From contig NC_081410.1 of assembly GCF_030272615.1 (NCBI RefSeq), positions 123,990,140-124,054,139 of the forward strand: a stretch of DNA of 64,000 nt, given 5' to 3'. The notes below the pieces were generated by a model. The model ran no database searches, was not told the origin of the DNA, and worked only from the letters and a program-made list of their open reading frames with translations. Below, in pieces: positions 8,968 through 25,620 of this stretch; position 1 is the first letter of the stretch; each line of letters opens with the position of its first letter. This stretch comes from Cryptomeria japonica (taxonomy: Eukaryota > Streptophyta > Pinopsida > Cupressales > Cupressaceae). Both the position numbers and the translations under genes were made by a program.

Positions 8968-11399
8968 TGTATGCCACATACGGGTAAACGATTAAATGCA
9001 GAAAGTAAATGCACAGAACATAATGGAAATATATTAAATAACAAGTCTCTGTATTAATTCAACAATCCATGTACATCAAGTGCTTATAACATTAAACCCA
9101 GATATGACTATCATGCTAATACTAAGAAGGAAAGGTATGCAATATATAATACCCGAAGGGGTGCGACCAACCGTCGCGTCCAACTGCCCTTCGGGACGAC
9201 TAACTAACTGACTACCGTAACTCATTATTACCAACGACAACATAAATATAATATGACAACATAACATAATGATTATTCCCGGGAACAACAAGCAACCTTA
9301 AACCTTCATGTTGGTACTGGGGTTCTAGATAAGCCTGCAGAGTACTCCAACACATATTTGTTACTTCATGTTGTAGTTACTGGACTCACAAAGTTTACCA
9401 AACTCTAGTATACTATGAAGCAATCCTATGTCATTCAACATATCCGTCATAGATTTTCTTGGGTCCCAAGGTCTATGATCATCTCTAATCTTATCCCATG
9501 TTTTTGGAGTGGCTTCCTTATCCAACTTGAAAAGCGGATTATCATAGGTCATGATAGCTTCAACCTTGAACAAAGGATTATTAACAATTTGAATGCTACC
9601 TTGATTCCAAGGTCAGACTTATCTTATCGCTGATCCAAACTTTTATTAGCTGATTCTTTGGGACAATTGTCATAAACTTCCCGTGTGTAGTCTAATTCTT
9701 CTATCTTGTTAATTCTTCCTTTGACTTCTTGCCCTTTGAAGTGTTTAGTTCTACATTTTGATTTTCTACCTCTTGAAAGGTCTTATGAGCATCTGTGCAC
9801 TTATCCTTTTCTTGCTTGTATAAATATAAATCCTCATGGTATCTAGCTGCCAATCTGTTTACACTTATTATCTTTGGTGCCTCATCCTCCAAAGCCTTTA
9901 ACGCTATTTGTTGAGATCTTTGACTAGGTGAGTGTGTGTGAAGAACTCTTGATGCAATATTCAAATCACAATACTTAGTTTGAAAACTCATCTCTTGTAC
10001 ATCCAAGTGTCCATGCTTTTGCTTAATTTTCTGCAAGTTCTCTCTTGCTTGATAGTTCTCATTCCACCATTTACATAATCGTAGAGTCCTTTGTTTGATT
10101 TACTTGCCATTGAGTCATCAATGAGGAAACTTCCAGCACACTAAATAGTCGGTCAAGGTGATAAGAGTTTCCCAGAATGGGTCTGCAACCTGTACAATTA
10201 ATTCTACAGCAGCAGCTAATCACTCCTGTGCGTTTTTGAAGGGAGACTAATGCAAGAAGTGGAGGTCGAACCCTTTACCAAAACGGTCAGCCTGTAACTA
10301 TCACTTCATCTTATTGATTTGGTGTATGCTTCTACTGTAACTGTCTACCCACTGTGTGTTATGCGGCTTAGTCTTCAAATGCTGTCACTAATTTCAATTT
10401 ACCCTGTGGCTGCGATTTGCCCAGACTGTTCCACTTTTTACCACTGTCATAATACCCCTTAATCGCTGTCAAAAAAGGACCCTGGGTAATAGTCTTCATA
10501 TGCTGCGATAGAACCCACAGGCTGTCACTTCCAGTTCTGCGAACTTCCTTGAGCTGCCATGTCAAACTTGCAGTATCTACGCCTTACAAAGCACTAGCAA
10601 TAACATTCCCAAGTAACACTATCTGATTGCAATAATATTATAGAACTGGAAACCAAGATACCTATTTAATTCTGCGATTTTCCAGCTAAACTCCCATAGT
10701 TCGATCTGGAACTTCTTATGCCCTTCTACACCTTCAATGTCAAATTGCTTTTAAAAAATTTCCCAAACGTGGTCTTTCACAGGCAAGAGAAATGACACAT
10801 TTGAGGGGTGTCGTCCCCAAATGCCAAGGATTTCCAGAACTAATTCCAGAAACACAAATCCCAAGAATACCAATTTCCAAGATGCCCCAATCTGGATTAA
10901 ATGCTTACATTTATAACTCTCATTGGGCTCATTTCCCAATACACCGCGAATGTGGGATAAATGAATGATATAATAAAAATTATTATCCCCTTATGTCTCC
11001 ACCAAGAAAGGGTTACTTTTAATTTTCCCTTTTAACATTAGGCTTCAACATTAATTAATCACTTAAGTTAAATATTTAAATTTAACTTAGGAACTTCTTG
11101 ATTTATTGCCCAATAAATTAATGGTCCATTAAATTTGCAATCCAGGTGGAAAATAAAATGTACCAAAATATTGTCAATCGATATTGCTTCAAAATTTACC
11201 AGACATTGAGCCCAAACTAACTTAATATAAATAGTAAGTTCCTGGAAAACCTATCAAATCAATTCCGATTGGCCTGAAACTGAATTCGCCTTGGCCAAAT
11301 CCTTCACCAATCCCTGCAAAGTCCTAGTTAGCTCTTAGGACCATGGAAAAAAAGGCTAACGACAAATCGCCAAATGATTGCTAAAAAGGGGACATTACA
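8968..11399 (-). repeat. Probable long LTR of gypsy family A
   Basis: The right-hand limit is inferred from TGTAATGTCCCC (minus strand) starting at 11399; the left limit is the CA just before the PBS. This gives a 2.4 kb LTR, long but within the range for plant gypsy. 8968-9290 is shared with 83-375. Several short minus-strand open stretches occur inside (9361-9573, 9701-10036, 10368-10565) with no recognised domain. A second candidate start is at 11634. Without the other LTR of this copy the boundary stays tentative. Confidence 0.35.
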
Positions 11400-12250
11400 G
11401 TACCACTGATTATCATTTGATCGAACTTAATATTCTTTCTTGGTAGCAATAGACTTGTTTCTAACTGATTGCAATACCTTGGGAATGTGATATCTCCCTT
11501 GATTGAATTTAAGCCTTCCTTCTTTGTCAGCGATAACTTTATTTGATGTGCGTAATGCCCATTGTTTTCCATGCCTTGGGAGGAAGGCATTGTTCATGGT
11601 TGACTAGCTTTAGGAATCGAATGGGGACATTACATGATCTCTTCAAAAACCATCACCAACTCCCCTATCTTTGTAGAATTCAAATTGTAGTCTATACTAA
11701 ATCACTTTTGTAAGTTCTTTTATTTGACAAACATTAACATATTCAATAGTAATAATTGCTACCTAACTTAACCATTGTTTTTTTTTATTTTGATTCCTTG
11801 TAACTCTCTAAACACATTGTGGCTCCCTTGTAATATGCTGCCCCAAAAAAACCCGTGTCTCATGTAGGGGGACGTTTCCAAGACTTGGGGGCTTGGGGGA
11901 AACATCCCCCCACAACACCTCTTCCACCACCTCTGGCGAGGACACTGCTGGGTTGCTTGCTATATGTCACATGTTGTTACATATTGATTGCAACCTTTAA
12001 CTTCGTGAAAACTATTTGGCCTTTCATGGGGCACTCATAGAGATGTTATATTGCAGATTTTGCCTTGAAGACTTCAATTCACCTCCATTTTTTACATCAA
12101 CAGCACCCCCCACCACCACTCTGCTGCCGTCCCCCCACCGTCCCCTCGCTGTCCCCAAATTTAGGCCCTTGGTCCCCAGTCCCCCAAACCTGCCCCCCTG
12201 CCCCCTAGTCAGGTTACTTCATGGAATTTTGATTTGTTTTGTTTCTTGAA
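11400..12250. repeat. Non-coding stretch with GC-rich repeat 11858-12210
   Basis: No gene. 11858-11950 is rich in G and C runs (GGGGGACG, CCCCCC). 12090-12210 is rich in CCCCACC/CCGTCCCC and matches the reverse complement of 18240-18375 (shared order: CACCACC, CGTCCCCCCACC, CCCCAAA, TTAGGCCC, TTGTCCCC/TTGGTCCCC). It is an inverted dispersed copy of an unnamed repeat. The open frames here are composition artefacts. Confidence 0.55.
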
Positions 12251-14080
12251 AGTGTTTGCAATAGTTTGGAAATGACAAATAAAGTGCAGATAACAGAAAT
12301 ATTTGGAGCTAGCTAATAACTCGGAAAAGTGACAATATTCAAAAATACAAAGAGCTAAAAAACAGATTTATATTCTAAGTTGAATATGCAAAATTTCTCA
12401 GAACTACAAGCAACCCAGATCATTAAATGACATTACATATCTAGTTACAACATACCCACAAAATGCGGCAATAAAATAGCTGGTGCTATTCATAAAATAT
12501 GCAATTGGGCTGATAGAAAATGGATGCCACACCCTAGGTTCCACTTCATTGGCTAAACTGAAGTTATCTGTGTGTTCTCCAGATCTGACCGACCCAAAAC
12601 AGAAAGATAAACTCTCCAAACCCTAGCTGATGAAGTCATTGGAAACCCAACATCCCTCTACACATGTATGGCCAGCATAAAGAAAGATAACAACTGCTCC
12701 AACACTCCTCACTCTCCTCAATCTGTGAACTGAAAATAAGCCTCCATGAAAACTCGCTGTTGTCATTCATATCATACGGCCTTGTGTTTGTAACTTCACC
12801 CTGCCACTAACAAGTTTTGCTCCTCAAAACATACGATGACCTCTTTGCATTGTTCAATGACGAAAATTATCCATCATGCGACATCATATTTGCATCGTAC
12901 AACATCATTCCTTCAAATTATGAACCTCGCTTGTCCTTGTTTCTCATCATATGGTTGGCGAAGACCTTTGTTTGTACTAAATGATAACTTAAGATAATAC
13001 TTCTTCCTAAAGTACACGAACTTTCCACTGTATGGCCTACAGTCTATGGCTACATCATATGGTTGGCAAAATATTTACCCTATCACAACGTGCAGCAACA
13101 ACACTTTCACAATGTACGACAGAAGCACTCACCCTCAAGTTCCATCACAAAACTTCCTTGCCTGGTCGACATTATATGTTGGCTAAACACTCCAAAATAT
13201 CTATTTTATTGGCTTTTTCATCATTGCGTTTTGCCTCTTAAAAATCATGAAAATGATTGCGCCATGAAGTTCTATATGGTTTTGAAGGTCTCAAATTGGG
13301 CTTGGCGATGAGGGCACAACTATATATTAACTGTTCATATCAAGCATTTGTTGGCTTTAGCTAGTTATGATTGTTAGGTAGTTATAAGCATTGGTTGGTT
13401 GATGGTTGTGTTCCTTTTGGCAACTGTCAGGTCCTTTAAATAGATTGTGTATTGTCAAGGGAAGTAGTATGATCTAGTCAGATCAACTCTGATCCCTGGC
13501 TGACCATCTGTGGTCTTCTTCTATATTAATTTTATGTTCAAACAAAGATATATTTTACTAATGTTTCTAGTATGCATTGTCATCTCTATTATTAATATAT
13601 GTATTTATTTAATCAGATACAGCAGTAAACACAGGCTGATTTCTCTGTCCACTAAATCCTCTCTACAAGAAGCCTAATAAATTAATAATAATAATATTGA
13701 CTGTTTTTTAACTTTGCAGGCTTGTGATATAAAAGACCCGACTCAGAATATCAAATGGACTGTACCAGAGGGAGGTGGGGGACCAGGTTATTCAGTCATG
13801 TAAAACATACTACTTTCTAAGTTAGGATGTAAAGATAAGGTATGAGCATGTCACTTAATCTACTTGAATAAATTTAGATCGATAAAAGCCTTTGTAAATT
13901 TTGTAAAGAATACTGTCACCAGAAGTCCTGTTAATATTTAATCAAAATATATGTCAAACAGTCTGCACTAATTTTCAGTACGGTTTTATTTTGCAGATAA
14001 GTACCATTATCACTACTTGCTACTTCTCTGTCTTCATCAAAGAACATACTTTCTTCAATACACCATGGAAAGAAGCCCGG
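12251..14080. other. Gene-free stretch, possible solo LTR 12770-13550
   Basis: No coding region recognised. From about 12770 it has recurring CATCATATGGTTGGC-like motifs and ends with an LTR-like promoter region: GTTGGTTGATGGTTGTG..., CCTTTAAATAG (TATA-like) at about 13432-13442, then GATCTAGTCAGATC. Termini are not clear. GCAG-bounded segments near 13719 and 13997 could be decayed exons, but nothing matches a family I know. Confidence 0.25.
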
Positions 14081-14239
14081 TATACTCCTGGAAGGGTTTA
14101 ATAAATGTTTGTTTTGTGCTGTACTATGAGGTCATTAATCTATTCTGTACTATGCGTATTCCGTAGTCAGTCTGACTCTAAACACAGACTTGGTCTCTGA
14201 TAATGATTTCTGAAATAACTGGTTCAAACTCCATACCAT

Positions 14240-15374
14240 CTCTTAAAAGAAACATACAGAAATATTAACTTTTTTTATGTACAACTTTGTTATTTATATT
14301 TTGGCACTCAGAATATTCAATTGCAACAACTGAAAAGGTCGTGGATGAGATTAAAATATCTCATGTTTGAACTGAGTGGATTTGAAGTCACAAGGATGTT
14401 CTGTTGGCAATTTCTCAAATCATCTGGCAAAAATTCCATTTGTTTCCTGAAGATGCTCATCAGTATACTTCACATTATGACAAATTTGCAAAATCGGAGA
14501 TATTGAAGGATCTTGAAGTTTGAATTTTGCTGCATCTCTTACCAAATATGTCAATAAATATGCTTCATATTTTCTCAGCCTTGCAAAATCAGAAACATTG
14601 AAGTACTCTGAATTTGAATTTATTTCCATTGTTTCCGTTTAAATCCTTCTGGATTTAGCTAAGATATCATGATAGTCATTTTGTGTCATCTTTCAAGAGC
14701 AATTCTAGGAGAGTGAATGGTTTTAGTTTTCTTTAAGAGGCAAGATCTTTTTTTTTTGAATAAAAGAGGTGTATAATTTGATTCCGCCTGGATTCAGTAT
14801 CATCAGTCATATTGTATTGACTTTTCTGGGAAAACCAGTCTTTGGGTATATGGACATGGTTTATGCCATGATAAATATTGGTGTTCCTGGATTCCTTGTT
14901 TGGGCTCATCATATGTTCACTGTGGGCCCAGATGTTGATATGCATGCTCACACTACTGCAGCTACCATGATCAGAGCTGTCCAAACTGGAATCAACACCT
15001 TTAGTTGGATCACCACCATGCGGGGAGATTCAATACGATACAAAACACCTATGCCATCTGCCGTAGGGTCCATCTTTCTGACCACAATAAGAGGACTTAC
15101 TGGTATAATCCTGGCGAATTCCGGGCTAGACATTTCTCTGCATATTTTATATAAATCAGTTAAAAAAATTATCATTGGCTGTGGTAGTAAGCTGCAGGAT
15201 GAAGTACAATGTAAATTATATATACCAATGAATACACTAAAACAGCTATTATTTTGAACAGTAACAACATCAAAAGCTACAAGATGGGAATATCATAGAT
15301 TTTTAATACAAAGCCCTTTTCCAAAGCTATATTTGACACTTGTCAATCAGAAGCAAAAGAAATGTTTGTGTATC
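14240..15374. mobile_element. Insertion of about 1.13 kb in dispersed repeat A
   Basis: In the paralogue at 46.5 kb the sequence runs ...TATACCAGCTCTGGTAC...; here ...CATACCATCTC is followed by 1.13 kb before ...ATCTGGTACGAG. The segment carries the cox1 fragment (14768-15145) flanked by sequence I do not recognise. Short TCTC/ATCT similarity at the junctions could be a target duplication or microhomology. Confidence 0.6.
14768..15145 (+). pseudogene. cox1: Nuclear copy of mitochondrial cox1 (NUMT)
   Basis: About 125 codons of cytochrome c oxidase subunit 1, starting at EVY..PPGF and ending at [11 protein letters not shown]. Diagnostic pieces are [24 protein letters not shown] and [13 protein letters not shown]. 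It covers the helix VI-VIII region, including the haem a3/CuB histidine pair (AHHMF). No stop or frameshift interrupts it, but both ends are truncated and there is no mitochondrial context. Several residues are Pro, Ser or His where plant COX1 protein has Leu, Phe or Tyr, as expected if unedited mitochondrial DNA was copied. Downstream codons are unrelated. Not a functional gene. Confidence 0.9.
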
Positions 15375-15754
15375 TGGTACGAGTTTGTGCCTGTTGGCCT
15401 TTGGTAGGAAGGTATATTTGTGCATTTGATTGCCTTGCCTCTTGTTCTTTCTATGCCCAAATCCATCCAGGAGCTTGTATTCTATCCTGAGGGCTTTGAT
15501 TGGCATGCCTTGCTTTATATCTGGGGGCAATCTCATTGTATTTATTGAAAAATGAGAGAAGTCTGGTTTTTGTTTTGTTCAATTACATCAGTGAATTGTC
15601 TACTTGCATTTTATATTTACAGAATTTGTTCCATTGTTTCAGCCTTACACTGTAGGCTTGTGAAGTTTTGCATCATAAGCTTAAGGTGCTCGGATTGGCT
15701 TTCTAGGCACTCCTGAAGGACATGTTGGTTATGTTTCCACTGCTGAATGTATAA

Positions 15755-16578
15755 CACCAAAGTGATACACCTTTGCGGAAGCTTAATTTGTGTAATTTAG
15801 GGTTCATTGTAGATAGCAGCTCATGGAGTTTGTCATTTATGTTCACCAGCACGATTTGCATGGTCTAGTCCATACTTTTTGATGGATTTCCTCTTTCTCA
15901 ATGGAGGTGGTGGGTTTGTGTGTTAGTTGGGGCTGAAGTTTTGTGCTAGTCTCAAGTCTGGGCTAAGTTGGAATGGGTACACTCTCATTTATGATATCAA
16001 CTTAGAAAAGTCCCAGAATTTGGACAGACAATGAAAGGGGCGTTTACTATTGAGGAGAGATCAGTGAATATAGAGGGCATGTGGGACCCTTTGACAAGGT
16101 CTATGGCACAAAGGACTCTAATTGGTGAATTTGGGGGCAAGTGGAAAGTAGGAGAAGCAAAAAGGACACCAAAGTGATACACCTTTGCAGTAGCTTAATT
16201 TGTGTAATTTAGGGTTCATTGTAGATAGAAGCTCATGGAGTTTGTTGTTTATGTTCACCAGCACGATTTGCATTGTCTGGTCCATGCTTTGTGATGGATT
16301 TCCTCTTTCTTAATGGAGGTGGTGGGTTTGTTTGTTAGTTGGGGCTGAAGGTTTGTCCTAATCTCAAGTCTGGGCTAAGTTAGAATGGGTGCTCTCTCAT
16401 TTATGATATCAGCTTAGAAAAGTCCCAGAATTTGGACACACAATGAAAGAGGCGTTTACTATTGAGGAGAGATCAGTGAATATAGGGGGCATGTGGGACC
16501 CTTTGACAAGGTCTATGGCGCAAAGGACTCTAATTGGTGAAGTTGGGGGCAAGTGGAAAGTAGGAGAAGCAAAAAGGA
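15755..16578. repeat. Tandem duplication, 412-bp unit
   Basis: Unit 1 15755-16166 and unit 2 16167-16578, both starting CACCAAAGTGATACACC and ending GCAAAAAGGA. The copies differ at scattered bases (GGAAGC/AGTAGC, GTTTTGTGC/GTTTGTCC). The paralogue near 46.93 kb has a single, shorter version, so the duplication arose after the two dispersed copies separated. Confidence 0.85.
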
Positions 16579-17223
16579 CAGATTTTGGCCAGTACTATCT
16601 GTTTTAAACAGAGTTGAAGATTGAGTGGATCATTGTAGGGTCTAAGTATTCTTGCTAGGATGCCAGTCATCACCATTCAGGTCAATAGAATGATAAATGT
16701 AATGGGCAACAGCATTGTACTTATAGCTTAGTGAAGTGGGTAGTGTATTCTCCATTTTTCTAGCATTAAACATCTTGTATATGTTCCTTGAATATGTTTC
16801 AGTAGCAAATTGTTAGCTTAAAGACATTTCTGGGATACTTTTTATTCTTTATATAGACTTTGATGGAGCTTCTTATATTTATGTTTGCCATAATTATCTA
16901 GGTCCCTAATGGACTTGAAAGTTAATTAGCGATGCATTGTCCAAGTCCTTGTGTTAGAAGGGTATTGAACTCAACTTCATTCACTTGATTGTGTTCGACT
17001 TGCACACTTCTGATTGGGGTGAGTTGGGTGGGCTCTGCCTCAATTTGAATGTCAGATTTGCATCTATGGATTGTGTAAAAGGAGATTGTTCTCTCCTTGG
17101 CTGACTGTGAGGGATGAGATTGGTCTTTTTCATCAAAACTTGATAGAGATTTATCATGTGTGCCCGGAGTAAAAGTCCTGTAGAACAGGTGTTCATGTTT
17201 GAAATTAAATAAGTTTTTTTTTT

Positions 17224-17475
17224 TTAAGGAAAAAGTGGAATAGAATAACCTGGTTTTAGTGTAATAATCATGCGTTTACAATGCATTCTATGTTTCATGA
17301 TTTGTTTTATATTTCCTCCTTTTTCTTTCTTTTGCGGAGGCCGATAACTATTGACTCCTATTACTTCAACATTGAAGAAAAGTTCAATCCAATTTTTTAT
17401 CTTTGTTTTATTCAATCCCCAATCAACATTTAAATTACATTGATTTTTTTCAAACACTTTTCTATGTAAGTACTA
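17224..17475 (-). pseudogene. rpl23: Nuclear copy of plastid rpl23 (NUPT)
   Basis: Minus-strand translation contains EKNQCNLNV, KTKIKNWIELFF, VIGVNSYRPP and MHCKRMIITLKPGYSIP, the body and C-terminus of plastid ribosomal protein L23. About 75 codons are readable. The N-terminus is broken: upstream TEKS-type codons are preserved out of frame and contain a TAG, so a short deletion and stops have killed it. No rpl2 or trnI neighbour is visible. It lies directly beside the petB fragment, which is not its plastid neighbour. Confidence 0.85.
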
Positions 17476-17599
17476 AATCTAGATATTGAACTTCATACAT
17501 AAATATTTCTCCTTTACTATCATTTACAAATAAAATACAAATAATCATGCTGACTAAAGAATGAGATAGTATTCCACTTTTTATTAGTTAGTAAATTAG

Positions 17600-18113
17600 T
17601 AAATTTCATTGAGTATCAATGAAATGGAAAGGTTATAACCCATAAAACCCTTTGAGTATTCAAAAAATCATCAGGGTGAAACGAAAATATGAGGTTTAGA
17701 TTTATTCATCTATTGAGATCTCGACAAGATATTCCTATTGATCGTCCATAGTTATTCTCTAGGTGATTTATATCACGAATAGGATAAAAGATCGATCAAA
17801 AGGCTTGTAGTGATTTATTTTGCATAAGAATGAGTCAACTTGACATTTGAGCACATCACTATGAAGTTTTTTTCTTTCTTATTTTAAGAAAGCATGGATT
17901 ATTCTCAATCCTCTTCCTTCATACAAAGAAATGAAATTTTGTATTTTACAAACCATGTACTTTCTTCAAAAAAGTATTCGAGTGTTCTTGTTTAAGCCAT
18001 ATGAAAGGAAATTTTCATATACGGTTTTCAGAGGGGGAATTTGAGTTTACCTATCTCAATAAAGTATATGTTTGGTTCGAAGAGTGTCTCAAGATTTAAG
18101 CGATTGCGGATGA
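17600..18113 (+). pseudogene. petB: Nuclear copy of plastid petB: group II intron 3' part and start of exon 2
   Basis: 17994-18028 resembles group II intron domain V (AAGCC...GAAA-like loop...ACGGTTTT). The intron ends CCTATCTCAAT at 18060, and exon 2 starts AAAGTATATG at 18061. Its codons read KVYVWFEECLKI, stop, AIADD, matching cytochrome b6 (KVYDWFEERLEIQAIADD). A TAA replaces the Gln codon, and similarity stops at 18113. The left border of intron-derived sequence is uncertain (17580-17640). Typical plastid DNA insertion, not expressed. Confidence 0.8.
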
Positions 18114-18743
18114 TAGAAGCTTTTGCCTCTATTAAATACATAATGATTGAAGTTAACTTCAATTGGCTAATCCAAACTATGTTATTTAGAAAAAAATAAG
18201 CCACGTTTGACTTGGACACAAAACGTAATGAATTTTTGCAAGTCTCTTTGAGGTAGTGTTCCATGGCCATTGGGGACGGGGGGATGTGGGGACGGGTTTC
18301 GAGGATGGGGGACAAAGGGCCTAAGTTTGGGGAGGGTGGGGGGACGATGGCGGGGTGGTGATGCTGATATAGTTATACATATACTTATAGTACTTGAAAA
18401 ACTAGTTGTGAAAAGATGTATAACAGTATAAAAATTACATTTCAAATGAACTATAGGAAATTAGTAAAATTACAAAATAGCAAAATTTGAGATATTAAAT
18501 CTAAATACAAAGATTTCTTGAACGCTAATTGCTAAATAATATTTGACAAATGAAATTGTCAAATTGGAGATTTCTATCATATGAATATCTGATATCACAA
18601 GGTCTATAATGATGATTACATGATTCATCATTACAATGAGTAGCAAATAGCAATAGCATTACAAAAGACAAAATGCTCAAATTGCTCAAAATTAAAAAAA
18701 AAAAAAAATTCAATTGCTTTTTGAGTCTGATGTGTTTGAACGA
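18114..18743. repeat. Non-coding, with GC-rich repeat 18240-18375
   Basis: 18240-18375 is rich in GGGGACGGGG/GGTGGGGGGACG and is the inverted partner of 12090-12210. The remainder is AT-rich with an A run at 18694-18708. No gene. Confidence 0.55.
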
Positions 18744-19085
18744 GAGACTCCTGCAAGTCTCCTTGCCCCTTAAGAGATGCCCGGGAGTCTCCCAAGGAGT
18801 CTTGGAGACGTCGGATGGGAGATTCCTGCAAGTCTCCTCACCCCTCAAGAGACGCTTGGGAGTCTCCCAAGGAGACTTGGAGTCACCTGGGGTCTCCCAA
18901 GGAGACTTGGAGACATCGAGACGTTTTCACATCTCCAAAGAAGCATCGGTGATGGTGGCGGGATGGCAGGAGATGCCAAGTCCCCGTCTCCTCGTCTTAG
19001 AAATGTCCCCGTCTTAGAAACGCGGGCTTGAGGTGGGGGAAACGCATTTCCGTGGAACATTGGTTGAGGGTTTTGTAACATCTGT
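18744..19085. repeat. Tandem palindromic repeat (GTCTCC-CAA-GGAGAC)
   Basis: A 75-bp unit starting GAGACTCCTGCAAG (18744) repeats at 18819 as GAGATTCCTGCAAG. Inside, AGTCTCCCAAGGAGTCT or GTCTCCCAAGGAGAC recurs four times, each a 5-6 bp inverted repeat around CAA. It is followed by a GC-rich stretch with AAATGTCCCCGTC. Probably part of the same GC-rich dispersed family as 11.9-12.2 and 18.24-18.37 kb. Confidence 0.6.
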
Positions 19086-24299
<5,214 letters not shown>

Positions 24300-24300
<1 letters not shown>

Positions 24301-25620
24301 AGTTCATTTAAGAGGAGTGTTTTTTTTTTTCATTATACCTTTAACTGCTATAATGGTCAATTATTCAATTATATATAAAACATGATTAAAAGATAAAATA
24401 TTTTATATGGAATCTTTCTTCAACTAAAGTGTAAGAGAGCCTCTCCAATCACTTCAAAGAAAAATGTGAATTAAAGAAAAAATAATATTTTGAGCTAAAT
24501 ATTGATATCTATCTATTGAAAGATTTACTTTAAATGTAGGTACATTATATTAATTGATAAATTGTATAATTAATAATTTTATCATTTGTGTTAATTAATT
24601 AAATTATTTTCTAATAATTTTATTTATTGTTTTTTTTTTAAATTATTCTTTGACTATTATTTTTACTATTATTCTATTTTAATGTATATGGATTGTGTAA
24701 ATTGTATTCAATTATATTCTTTGCAAAAATCATGTATAATATTATCATGATTCATAATTAAACTATCTTTTATTTTTTTCTTTTATAATTTTTCTTCTAT
24801 AAATTTCTTGTTCTCTTTCAATATTTTTTTTCTTTTTCTACTTCCTTCTTTCGTTCAAAAATTGAATCATTATTATATAAAAAAAAAATTAGTTTACAAT
24901 TTGTTATAATACTATATATAATTTTTTGTTTATTTATGTTTAGTATATGTTATTTAAATTAAGTTTATGTATTTTTATATATTACATTATTAAATATAAA
25001 TATTAAATAGATAAATATAATTTTTTTACATGATATTATTTAAACTATTTTACATTAAAAAATATTATTTTGTTAATTATTTTAAATATGATATTATAAA
25101 ATTAAATTATATAATATAAATATATCATTTTAAATATTTTAAATTATAATATAATAATATTGTATATTTAATGTTTATAATATTTTTTTAATTATATTCA
25201 TTTTATATTTACAATTTATAATACAATAATTATTTATTTTATGTATTTATATATTTATTGACATTTAAATTAAAATCTAATTTTTTTTATTTTAAACTTT
25301 TCAATCTTAGATTTTTATAATTCTTTTTAAAAAACATATATAAATAATAGATAAAACATATAAAAAAATAATTATATATTATTTTTATTTTTAAGATTTT
25401 ATTATTAAAATATTATAATATGTAATCAAAGTTTAGGCTTTATTATATAATGTATTGATCTTTTTAATTTGTTTTATTTTTAATTATTTTTCTCTACATA
25501 TCTATATTTTTGTCTTCATCTCTACATTTTTATCTCTCCCTCTACTTCTTTCTATCTCTCCCTCTTTCTCTACCCCTCTATCTTCTTCTCTTATTTTATC
25601 TACTGTAAACTAATTCACAA
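24300..25620. other. Extremely AT-rich block and pyrimidine tract
   Basis: 24480-25490 is almost only A and T, with TTTATTAT-like motifs and no coding capacity. 25490-25605 is a CT-rich tract (TCTCTCCCTC repeats). Possible matrix-attachment-like or decayed repeat DNA; nothing functional can be shown. Confidence 0.5.

Larger units (their letters stand above)
5016..8968 (-). mobile_element. Gypsy family A, copy 2: RT-deleted internal region
   Basis: Read on the minus strand: PBS (8965-8953), leader, gag with zinc knuckles, protease, then the integrase C-terminus and a repeat-rich tail. The gag, protease and tail pieces are all in one reading frame from 8473 to 5102, broken only by stop codons, with no frameshift visible. 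RT, RNase H and the integrase core (normally some 3 kb) are missing between protease and the integrase tail. The probable junction is at a CTT/TTC run near 5680. No 3' LTR matching 8968-11399 is visible to the left. Defective, non-autonomous copy. Confidence 0.75.
14080..17105. repeat. Dispersed repeat, copy A (interrupted)
   Basis: Matches 46400-47650 in the same orientation over long collinear stretches, for example GACTTGGTCTCTGATAAT (14187) against 46482, the GATTGGCATGCCTTGC region (15497) against 46656, and TTTCAGTAGCAAATTGTTAGC (16797) against 47257. Two differences stand out: 14240-15374 is absent from the other copy, and 15755-16578 is a tandem duplication. The minus strand encodes a short conserved stretch (PDIKQGMPIKALR) in both copies; product unknown. 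Confidence 0.75.

Noticed and set aside
2921-11399. One large element from TGTAATGTCC at 2921 to GGACATTACA at 11399
   Set aside because: The flanking bases (GGGAA and GTACC) do not form a target duplication, and the outer 2 kb on each side are not similar.
14769-15257. 162-residue open frame that could be a real COX1-like gene
   Set aside because: Only the middle of COX1 is present, both ends run into unrelated sequence, and there is no mitochondrial context; it is a nuclear insertion.
18673-19031. Overlapping plus-strand frames of 84-114 residues
   Set aside because: Arise from the GTCTCC/GGAGAC palindromic repeat; composition artefacts.
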